47,406 nucleotides of DNA, from positions 1 through 47,406 of the forward strand of contig JAUCBJ010001464.1 in the NCBI GenBank assembly GCA_032718475.1, written 5' to 3'. The notes below the pieces were generated by a model. The model saw only the letters and a list, made by a program, of their open reading frames with translations, had not been told where the DNA came from and searched no databases. This stretch comes from Nemertoderma westbladi (lineage: Eukaryota > Xenacoelomorpha > Nemertodermatida > Nemertodermatidae). Numbering within the stretch: position 1 is the first letter of the stretch; every line of letters begins with the position of its first letter. This document shows, in pieces, positions 21,401 to 33,400 of this stretch. The position numbers and the translations under genes were made by a program.

Positions 21401-24400
21401 AACAGCACTGTGAGATAAAGTAAACAGCACTGTGAGATAAAGTAAACAGCACTGTGAGATAAAGTAAACGGTACATTGATATAAAGTAAACAGCACTGTG
21501 AGATAAAGTAAACAGCACTGTGAGATAAAGTAAACAGCACTGTGAGATAAACTGAGCGTTACAGTGATATAAAGTAAACAGCACTGTGAGATAAGCTGAG
21601 CGTTACAGTGATATAAAGTAAACAGCACTGTGAGATAAACTGAGCGTTACAGTGATATAAAGTAAACAGCACTGTGAGATAAACTCAGCGTTACAGTGAT
21701 TTAAAGTAAACAGCACTGTGAGATAAAGTAAACCGCACTGTGAGATAAAGTAAACAGCACTGTGAGATAAACTGAGCGTTACAGTGATATAAAGTAATCA
21801 GCACTGTGAGGTAAAGTAAACAGCACTGTGAGATAAACTGAGCGTTACAGTGATATAAAGTAAACAGCACTGTGAGATAAACTGAGCGTTACAGTGATAT
21901 AAAGTAAACAGCACTGTGAGATAAACTGAGCGTTACAGTGATATAAAGTAAACAGCACTGTGAGATAAACTGAGCGTTACATTGATATAAAGTAAACAGC
22001 ACTGTGAGATAAACTGAGCGTTACAGTGATATAAAGTAAACAGCACTGTGAGATAAACTGAGCGTTACAGTGATATAAAGTAAACAGCACTGTGAGATTA
22101 ACGTAAGCCTTACAGTGATATAAAGAAATTAGCACTTTGAGATAAAGTAAGCCTTACAGTGATATAAAGTAAACATTACTGTAATATAAAATAAACAGTG
22201 CTACGAGATAAAGTAAACAGCACTGTGAGATAAAGTAAGCGATACAGTGATATAAAGTAAACGGTACAGTGACATAAAGTAAACGGTAAAGTGATATAAA
22301 GTAAACAGCACTGTGAGGTGAGATAAAGTAAGCGATACAGTGATATAAAGTAAACGGTACAGTGACATAAAGTAAACGGTAAAGTGATATAAAGTAAACA
22401 GCACTGTGAGGTGAGATAAAGTAAGCGATAAAGTGATAAGAAGTCCTTGTAGCTTAGCAACTAGAATCTGTCACAACCCGTTACCAAGCAACAATACTGA
22501 ATCATCTACTGTTAGGCATAATGTATATTATTATTATTATTATTAATATAAATTTACACCATAACTTAGAACTGAACAAAGACAGCATAGACAATTTAAC
22601 TATAGTATTATATGGTGATGGGGTTTCCCCCATCGTAGAATAAGTCCATCTGTCATTCTAAGATAAAGTAAACGGGAACAGTGATAAAAAGTAAAACGAA
22701 AACAGGGATAATGTATAACGCACTGAAAACATCTACAGGATAATGTATACATTACATGAGATAAAGTATCCACAGTGAGATAAAGTAAAAGGTGCTAACA
22801 TATAAAGTAAAAGGTGCTAACATATAAAGTAAAAGGTGCTAACATATAAAGTAAAAGGTTAAACAGTATTAAGAGATAAAATAAATATATACATGTGAGA
22901 TAAAGTAACTGTACCCTGAGCATGAGATAAATAAAGTTAACGTAAATGTGAGATAAAGAACTAATATTACATTATTAACTTACATCAATTATTGGAGTTG
23001 ATGGCGAATCAGGAGGCAACCAACTTAGTTCAATAGAAGTGGATGACTTGGTAACGGCACGTAGACCAATCACAGGCTTGGGAATGGTCCCTTAAACGGA
23101 TAAAATACGAGCGTAACATTGGCTATTCGAGGAATTAATACAACGCAAACTTAAGATGCCTTTCGAGTTAACTTCCTGATTGTTCGGTTAACGACACATA
23201 AATTTTTTTTCAGATAGGGTCATAATTTTTTTTACAATTTAAAAATATGGGGAACTACCTACCATTTACCAAAATTTACCAAATAAAATTAAAATTTACC
23301 AAATTTAACACAATCTGGAAAATGCGGAATTCTTGAAAATATAATTATACTGGCCCGTAATGGTAATTCCATTCCATTTACTCACTTTCTTCTGGTGTAA
23401 CAATAGTCAACGGAATAGATGCCTCACTCTCTCCGTATTGGTTGAACGCGGTCACTTTGAATGTGTAAATGGTATCAGGTCGAAGACTGTCTACATATAT
23501 ATTTGTCTGGGATGTATTCATTATCCGTTCTCTGGAATACAAATTAATGGGGAACACATTAATTACACAAAAAATTCAATATTTCGCGTATAACGCTTAA
23601 GTGTTGAAATGTACAATTATAGTTATAGAGTGAAGTATAAACTTATAAAGTAAAAACTGAACCTACAAATAAAAACTATAGAATAAACCAACCTTAGTGA
23701 TCCATCAACAGAGAAGTAAACACTGTATTTGATTATTTCGTGATTGGTTGCTAGGGGTTGTTCCCAGGATAGATACACTTTGCGACTCTGTGCAGGTTTG
23801 GGGCTGGCAAGATTCCGCGGGGATGATGGCAATGAATCAATTTGGATATCCCTTCGACCAGCTGCAAACATAAAGTACAACAGCTGAAAGTAAGAAACGT
23901 GGGGAACTAGTTCTTCTTGGCCTATAAACTGATTGGAACCAAACACCTTAAATCCCTCAGATAGTGGCGTAAATTGACCTCATGTCTCGTTTATTGTTTT
24001 GGTTAGGAAACAACATGATTCCATATTATATAAATCTAGCAACACAACTGTAAGTCATCATCAGCGAACAGTTATCATTTTACTCGCCCCACAATAGACT
24101 TTTGGTATTTAGTATTTAGAGACTTTTGTATGAAATACCTCTTAACTAACCAACATAACAAACATTATTATAGGTGTTAATTCATAGATTATGGTCAGGT
24201 CAGGTATTCTTGGTCATTGATCAAGAAAACTTGCCACCTCCATGCAGCATAAAGGAGGTGCCACCTGTAGCTGCATAGACCCTCTTACTAGGGCAAATCT
24301 GGTCCTGTAACTAGGACCCCCTTCGTTCTGGGATAAGGACACCCTTGGTCCTGGATTAATGACCCATATACTTGGCTGCAGGGGTATATGTCCTGACCAG

Positions 24401-27400
24401 GCAGATGGTGATCTACCAATGGCTGGTCAGGAGTAGAGTGTTCTCATGTCCACTCTGAGAGCACTTCACTGCGACCTGCACCTGGCAGCAAGGGTACAGG
24501 GCATTACCCAGCAGATGAGCTGCAACAGCCAATGGTGGGTCATGTGCGCCAGAGTAGATATGGGTGATGGGCCTCATATCTGACTCCATTGCGACACCCA
24601 CCCTGTGGAATGGCAAACCAGGGTGTGGTATTTGCCACGAGAGCTGACTCGGCAAAAAAGCACCCCCCAACCCCCACTATGGATTACATTAGCAATGCGG
24701 AGGTCCGGCCACTAGAGGCCAGTGGAATTACCAGACACAATCGGCCTCACAGGCGTCAGTTAACTCCTGACTGGCTGCCTGTCTCACCCCCTACTGGAGA
24801 GAGAGCAGCCAACAATTCTTTGAGTCCCTTTCCTGATGACCTTTCTGGCCCAAACCCTGGGTCACCAGGAAGGCCAGATTGTGATGGGGGACAGGGATTC
24901 TGGAGTTGGAGGCTACTCTCATGTTCCACCCCGACCAACAAAGCCATTGGTGAATCTGAGGCAAGTCACAAGACTAGCCTCAGTAAACACCCTAACACTC
25001 GGGTCCCCAATGCGACAAGGTGAGCTGACTGCCTTGGCAGATAAGCTTTCTCTTAGTGCAGTGGGTGTTCAAGAGCACCGAATGCAGACTGGACAGACTG
25101 ATTAGGTTCTGATTAAGGACATGGGGGGCGGTTGGCGACTCGCCCTCGCGTCAGCAGATGATAGTGGCAATGGTGGAATTGGTCTATTGATGAATCCAAC
25201 TGCACATGCAGCATTGGACAAATTAGACCAAATCTCTAACCGCATCATCCGTTGCCACTTCTCATGTTCTGGAAGACTGGCTAAGAAGTTTCCTAAGGTG
25301 GTTCTGATTGTGTGCTACTCTCCAACTAGTGTTGCCCCTGTAGAGGAGGTGGAAAATTTCTACCACAATCTACAAGCAGCTACTGATGGAGTGGATCAGC
25401 ATGCATTCTTAACATTCCTGGGAGACTTTAATGCAAGTCTGCATCAATCACCTACATCGCCCTGGGTCTATAGCAATAGTGTTAACCGAAATTCTGTCCA
25501 TCTTCAGGATTTTATCTCTGGAAATGGATTGTTTTCGGCTGGAACCCAGTTCAAGAAGCGAACTGGAAAGCTATGGACTCATAGTGGACCCAGTGGTCAC
25601 AAGTCCCAGATAGACCATATTCTGTTTCGTAGGAAATACAGGAGCTCTATACAAGACTGTAATGCATTTACACTTCGACCCTTCTCCATTGATCACCGCC
25701 TTATTGTGGCCAAGGTGAGACTTAGTCTGCGTGCTAGCAGAACAAGGAAATCTGCCTTGCCGCGGCATGACTGGTCCTCTCTGTTGCAACAGCCAAGTGT
25801 GAGATCCAGCTTCACACTACAGCTGAGCAACAGGTATGAGGCTCTTGCCTCTGAGGCGGCAGATCACTGTGAGGGCTATACTGCCTTTACAGAAGCAGTT
25901 AAGTTAGCAGCTGCAGAAACAGTTCCTGTATACCCTCGAAACAGGAAAAGGGCCCCCTGGACTGACAACAAAATTCAGAAGTGCCGAAATGACCTTCATA
26001 AAGCGCAGAAAGAGTCCCGACTCAAACAGACTACAGCGGCCAAGAATGCAGTTAAGGCTGCATCTAGGTCCCTGAACAGGCAGTACTCTGCTAATCTACA
26101 GGAGCTAATAAACCAACAGGTTGATGCCATCAATGATGCTGACGACAGCAGGCAATCATCCCAGGCATGGAAATCGATCAACTTGCTTACTGGGCAAAAA
26201 CCCAACCAACCACCAAGGTTAAGGCTGAATCACCAGCCGATCGCCTCAATGGTTGGAAAGCCCACTTTGAAAAGCTCCTCAATAATGACAGGGTATTGCC
26301 TGATAACTTTATAGAAGTAAAAGTGTCTGAGCCTGTACTCCCAGATATTCCCATTGGTGATATCTCCTTTGCAGAAGTGAAGGCTGCTGCAAAGAGCATT
26401 AGGACCAATCGTGCCAGTGGAGTAGATGGTGTTCCCCCTGAGGTCTTTAAAATACCTGAGTGTTTAAAGCTCATCTATCCCATCATAGTAGACATGTACC
26501 GAACAACAAGAGTCCCACAAGAAATGAAAACAAATAAGTTGGTGCCAGTTCCCAAGAAGGGCAACCTAACATTCTATGGTTCTTTTCGGGGAATCTCATT
26601 GATCTCGATTGCTGCAAAGCTATACAATAGGATTCTATTAAATCGCATCAGGGATCCCATTGAGAGACTGCTCCGTGGAAATCAGAATGGGTTCCGTAAA
26701 GGTCGTGGGACCATGGAGCCCATTTTGGCACTTAGAAGGATAATTGAAGAGTTATCAAAAAAGAAAGACAGGCATCTGGCTGTTATCTTTGTTGACTTCT
26801 TCAAGGCCTTTGATTCAGTCTCTCGCTCACGTATGTTCAGCATACTTTCATTATATGGGATTCCTGATGAAATTATTGCAGCAATCAGATCAGTATACGA
26901 TGGTTCGACAACATTTGTGTCTACTGTTGACGGTGACACAGAACCATTTGAAGTGTTATGGGGCGTCCTCCAAGGAGACACACTTGCACCATTCATGTTC
27001 ATTATTGTGGTTGACTATGTTCTACGCTTGTCCTTAGATCATTATAATGATGATGGGGTGATGATAACTCCACCTACTGGCTCCAGAAGTCGAGGAAATC
27101 CTGCCAAGTACCTAACCGATCTAGACTTTGCTGATGACTTAGGAGTACTCTCAGAATCATTAGAGGGAGCCCAACGGCTCCTCAGCTCATTAGAACATGC
27201 TGCTTCTAGTGTTGGTCTTTTTATTAACTCCAGAAAGACCAAAATTCTGACAGTTAACTTTGAAAGTCCTCAGCAAGTCTCTGATCGGATGAGCATAAGC
27301 TCAAAGGATGGTATGCTTGAGCATGTGGACGACTTCTGTTACCTGGGATCATGGATCCGGAAGTCAGGTGAGGACCTTCGAATACGTAAGGGAAAGGCAT

Positions 27401-30400
27401 GGGCAGCCTTGAATAGGCTTTCCAGGATTTGGAAGTAACCGAGAATTAATCGGAAACTTAAGGTCCGATTATTTAGAGCAGCAGTAGTTCCAGTACTCCT
27501 ATATGGGAGTCCATGCTGGCTTCTAACTGCTGAGGACACCAAATCTCTGGATGGCACATTCACACAAAATGCTACACCGGGTTCACTCTGTCAAGTATAA
27601 TGAACACATCTCCAACCAGAAACTATATAACACTAGAGGTGTCTCATTGGTTCCCCCATACTTGACGCTTGAACAAAGCCACCCCCGTTTGGCAGGACAA
27701 TGCCAAGCAAGCAAGCAATACCAAGCTAAGGACTAGCTTGTGCACAATTTTGTGCTTTGGCAATCCATCTTTCCAGGCTTTGGAAGTCACCGAGAATTAA
27801 TCGGAAACTTAAGGTCCGATTATTTAGAGCAGCAGTAGTTCCAGTACTCCTCTACGGGAGTCCATGCTGGGCTCTAACTGCTGAGGACACCAAATCTCTG
27901 GATGGCACATTCACAACAATGCTACGCCGGGTTCATTGTGTCAAGTACAATGCACACATCTCCAACCAGACACTATATAACATTGGAGGTGTCTCATTGG
28001 TTCCCCCAAGCTTGACACTAGAACAAAATCGCCTCCGCTTTGCAGGACATTGCTTTCGCCGTGAGGACCAGCCAGTGCATAATCTTGTACTTTGGCAGCC
28101 TCATGGAGTGAATAAGCATGGTGGACAGCCCATGACTTTCTTGAGACGCATCTTAAAGGACACTGGCCTTAAAGATGCGGATGATCTAGCAAATGTCATG
28201 GGTGATAGGGAGTTGTGGCGGTGCAATTTTGTTGACAAGCCGGCACAGCATTCTTAAAAATGCAGCTGCAATGCAGCATGCCGATCCTAGTAGTAGTAAT
28301 TCATAGATAGAGAGTGGATACGAAACAAGGTGTTCAGCCTGTAATTTTTACACTTACTTTTACGTTAATATCTTCAATTTTAGAAGATAGCAAGAAGAAA
28401 TCGAATTTTCATTTTCAATGGAAAGGATTACCAATCATAATATGAGCCGACTAGGTTCGGCAATCTTCGCCCTCAAAATGAGATACTATCTCCTGGCAGA
28501 AACCTTCGCCCACGGCTAATCTTCGCCCGCGAGCAGTCTTCGCCCACTAACAATTATTGTTTTGGTTAGAAACAGCTGTCTCAGTAACCTGCTCCTTTCC
28601 CTCAATTGGTAACAACATCGTTAATTGTTTTGGTTAGAAAAAGCAGTCTCTATAACCTGCTCCTTTCCACCCCCCCCCCCACTATCTGTAAGTTTTAGCT
28701 TGAAGAATTTGAAACAAATAAATGAGAGAATAATTTTAATTTAGGTCCTCTTGCAGCAAAATGTGAACTGATATGTTTGAATGAGAATTTCTGGCAAAAT
28801 GCTTTACTTTTGAACCTATTGAAATTTCTAAATTTTCAACTTAACATCTTTAAATCTCACAAAGTGATTACCATGCCAAAATCGTAACAATAATAAATAC
28901 AAACAAGACCATTAAATAAAGAAAGTCTGTAATTAAATAAAATGTTCACAGCATGTTGGAAAAAAATATCGAATGCTGATGTCTGAATAACCTATGTAGC
29001 AGTCGACTGTTTAATTTCACAGAAATTTAATTTAATATAATATTTAATGTGTAAATATTTAAAGTAACAAGTCATTACAATAGAATGCATGCCAAGAAAT
29101 CAACTAATGAAACATAGAATGTGAATTATGGGTAGGTGACTTTATTACACGACTCGTCTTCCAATGCTGCGCAGCAGACACGAAGACAAAGATTGGCGTC
29201 ACTCAGACCGGCAAACTCGGGTAAGTAACTTCGACAAGGATTGTCGTCTTTCAGGTAGTGAACGAATTCCTCATTGTTACAATGAGTGTCGCATCCCGCC
29301 ACAGATGTCAAGGTAAATAATGTCCCATCTTTGTTCTGCGCATAATCAATGAATCTATAACAGGAGGTTTCCGGTTTACATAAAGATGCTCCCTTCATAT
29401 CTACAATGGATGGATCTAAGACTCTATTGCTGGAGTCAACGCAAGTAATAATAGGGTTAGAGTCGGTTCTGGATTTCTTTGTCAGTGTGCAATGGTAGTT
29501 CCATTGGTAGCATTGCTTCTCACTCTGTACTGGTGGTGGAACAGTGGGTCCAGGGGTGGGTACCGGTGTCGTTGTCGGTGGGGCGGGCGGGCTGCACTCC
29601 TGCGTTTTATGAACACAAACTTGACACAACTCGTCAGAGTGGTCCACACAATCGTAAGCTCCATTACACTGGTAGAAACTCGCCTGGAGGGGTGTCGATT
29701 GTGGAACGCCTTCCCGACATTCGGGTAAAGGAACGCACCGCAGTGAGATGGTTTCGGAACCTAGTGCAGGGAAACCGACCCCACTAGAACACCAAGTAGA
29801 AGATTGAACCAAAGTCCAGGGATCAGCGTTCGCTCCACATTGTTCTAATAGTCCTGAAAAAAAAACACTTTAATATTAACTTATTGAAATGCAACTGGCC
29901 TATAATGCAATTGGTGTAATTTGAATAAATAAAATTAATAAAATTTATTGTAAATAACAATGTTAATTAAATATAATTTAATTACAAAACTAATGTTTTT
30001 ATCAGAACCGTCACCCTACAGCTGTGCGACAATCACTCGCAATACGTTCGACTCACACAGTGTTGCTGCCGTGACGTCACCACAAAACGAATGATCAAAT
30101 GTTGCAGCAATGTTATAATCTATTAAACTAACCATTGGAAGACTTCGGGCTAGACCACGATGGAAGTATAGAACAAGCATCACTATCTTCGTCCTGAGGA
30201 GAGACACTTTCGGATTGAAAGCAATCTTTGTAAACATCACAAACAGCAGAGTTTGGAACCAACAATTTTGGATATCCATTGATTGCCACACCAACGCTGC
30301 AGGTTTGTTGGGGTTGGCATTTGATGGAATTGATGCGATCAACCAGTTGTATATCTGATTTACACCATTCCGATGGAGGTATCGCACCTCTCAAACTAAT

Positions 30401-33400
30401 TAAGGGATGTTCAACAATGTTTATCCAACCGCAAAACTGCTCATCAGAACCATCATCGCAATCCTCCAAATAGTCGCATCTATATAAAGTTAATTAAGAA
30501 ACTAAATTCGATTAATATTATTACTGTAATATGGGAAACCTGTGTACTTATATGTGTGTCTTTATCTTAAACGTCCGCAGGGTATCTTCAGTATTGTGTA
30601 TTAGGAGTGGTGCAATAATTGTATTTCAATTGCAATTTCGCCATCGTCTTTTCACAATAATACCTAAAAGCGGGTGGTTCTACAAATTGATAGATACTAC
30701 AATTTTTTAGAACATAAAATGCCACACAAAGCATTTTAAAGCCTCTTACGCATGTTAACAGCCAAACATCTCAAATAGTTTTATAAAATAATGTAAAATA
30801 ATAACTTACCGGAAAGCTTGTGGTACATAACGAGGGCCATCTCCAAAACAGCCACTTCCTCCCTCTCCCTCCTCTCCCTCTTCCCCTTCACAAAATGGTG
30901 GATTATTTGACAAGGCAGATCTGTTGCTGCAACTTTTCTGCACATTACAGAAAAAAGGCTGATTCATTTCACTACGGAAAAGTCCAAAATTTCTCCAAGG
31001 GAAGGGAACTTCGCGGGATTCTGCCTCGGCGGCTCTGGTTGAGTATATCGGGTGGTTGAACACTGGGCACCACTGCGCGGGGCTGAGAATCTGGGATCTC
31101 GAGACCTTGTCTCCGCAAGTAGCAACACTCTCGTCGGATCCGTCATCACAGTCGGTAATGTGATCGCACTCGAAGGATGTCGACACACACTTCACGGGCT
31201 GCTGGTCTACCGACTTTAGCGACAGTTGGGGGCAGACGGTTTGGGGGGAGCAGGTTTTGCATTTTTCCTGTGATATCGCGCACTCCAGATGAACGGTGAA
31301 CAAAATCCATAGAATTACTGACACTTTATTTGACATATTATATTGTAGATAATTCTAACAGACACAGACTAGTAAGCGACAGATCATGACCTACTATAAC
31401 ACTACTGTTATAGTAGGTCATGGACAGATCCTACAGATACAATTATTTATATAATATTACCAACAGGATTAAAGATTAAAAAATTGTTTCCAACAAATAC
31501 CTAGTTACTATAATTATATGTTGCCGTGTCAAACGCAGAAAGTGCAACTGTAGTTATTGATTTTTGATTTCAGAGATTTCGATAAAACTATTTACTTTTA
31601 AATAAATGGATAAAATTGATTAATAAATTATTTATTAGCTCAATTATTAATATTACTATTGGCCTGTATTGTGCCATAAATTGAGGTTTAACTACCTCAA
31701 AGATATTTGGCACTCGAGTCAGTATCACATTACTTTAGCATCTAAAGTGGTGGTAACGCCAAGAATCAGATGAAACAAACAAACCGACACATAAATAATA
31801 ATGTTGTGAAACAATTCGAGAATTATGAAGATAATATTTATTGATTAGACATAAAAACCAAAACAACCAAAAAATAATCAAAACATTAACAGGATGGAGT
31901 CAGTATGGCGGGCGCGGGGATGGCATACCCAGTCAGATGGAGTCAGTATGGCGGGCGCGGGGATGGCATACCCAGTCAGATGGAGTCAGTATGGCGGGCG
32001 CGGGGATGGCATACTAAGTCAGATGGAGTCAGTATGGTGGGCGCGGGGATGGCATACCCAGTCAGATGGAGTCAGTATGGCGGGCGCGGGGATGGCATAC
32101 CCAGTCAGATGGAGTCAGTATGGCGGGCGCGGGGATGGCATACTAAGTCAGATGGAGTCAGTATGGTGGGCGCGGGGATGGCATACCCAGTCAGATGGAG
32201 TCAGTATGGCGGGCGCGGGGATGGCATACCCAGTCAGATGGAGTCAGTATGGCGGGCGCGGGGATGGCATACCCAGTCAGATGGAGTCAGTATGGCGGGC
32301 GCGGGGATGGCATACCCAGTCAGATGGAGTCAGTATGGCGGGCGCGGGGATGGCATACCCAGTCAGATGGAGTCAGTATGGCGGGCGCGGGGATGGCATA
32401 CTAAGTCAGATGGAGTCAGTATGGCGGGCGCGGGGATGGCATACCCAGTCAGATGGAGTCAGTATGGCGGGCGCGGGGATGGCATACTAGGTCAGATGGA
32501 GTCAGTATGGCGGGCGCGGGGATGGCATACCCAGTCAGATAAGTAACAATATCAATAATGGGTGTTTTTGATGGAGTGGATATTTACAGCTTTGACACCC
32601 AGTGGTAGTCAGAATTCCGATAGCAGTACGTGTATAACACACATAGGTAAAAGGTATAAATTGAAATACTACAGGTGCCTACGTCCTCAGGGCCTCCCAT
32701 CTGTCTATCATCTGTGGCCTCCGCCCACTATGATAAACCCTAGCTAATACATGATAGTCGTAACCACTTACTATACAATTAAAGGGTTGTATCACACACA
32801 TTGTTGTATCACAGTTGTACAGTACACTCACACTTACCTTGAGGCGTGACGGATAACTGTGCGCTAGTTTGAATGTTACCCAGAGGGTTATTGGCCACAC
32901 ATTGGTAGGAACCTTGGTCAGACTCAATTACCCCGAGTATACGTAGACGGCCTTCCTCTATCTTTATGTAATCATTACCAAACAAAGGCTCACCATCTAA
33001 ACAAAACAAATTGTATTATTCATTTATTGGTCGGACATAAAATTAATTGTAAATGAACGATATACAAAACCTAAAATAAAAATAAAAGAATAAAATAAAA
33101 ACTAGTGTTGGAAAAATATCAAGCGTGATAAAGTAAGACAAAGAAGCTACTTTTTTCCTCCATTTATATCAATTTGTTGAAAACTTTTTGTTAAACTAAT
33201 ACTTTTTTAAACTTTTTGTAAAAAAAAAACAACAAAATAAAGATCTTCGAAGCATTTTTCGTTGTGAAATAACAAGCAAATGTGAAATAGTAAATAGGCC
33301 GCCCTATTATGATATTATAATATTCCAGAATATTAAGTAACCTGTGGATACCATCAGCGCTATGTATTTTAGAGACAAGGGGGGAACTGGAAGCAAATCC

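Larger units (their letters stand above)
24190..28296 (+). mobile_element. Degenerate non-LTR retrotransposon (LINE) in receptor intron 6
   Basis: Flanked by a 12-bp target duplication taattcatagat (24178-24189 and 28297-28308). It ends in a short (TAG)n tail, and is inserted antisense to the host gene. It encodes an endonuclease and reverse transcriptase interrupted by a stop and a frameshift. The 5' part (24190-24835) is non-coding or too decayed to call; it includes GGTCAGG and GCAGC-rich repeats. Clade not assigned; EN+RT without a visible RNase H and a microsatellite tail fit RTE/CR1-L2-like groups. Confidence 0.92.

Noticed and set aside
21046-22460. Hydrophobic repeated readings on the minus strand
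   Set aside because: They arise from the intronic acceptor array; only 21121-20932 is exon.
24589-25023. Possible LINE ORF1
   Set aside because: Pro/Ser-rich reading without zinc knuckle or coiled coil; it overlaps the endonuclease start in another frame.
31894-32546. Long plus-strand readings of 198-213 codons
   Set aside because: Translation of a 43-bp minisatellite that is open in several frames at once; the same peptide cycles through all frames.
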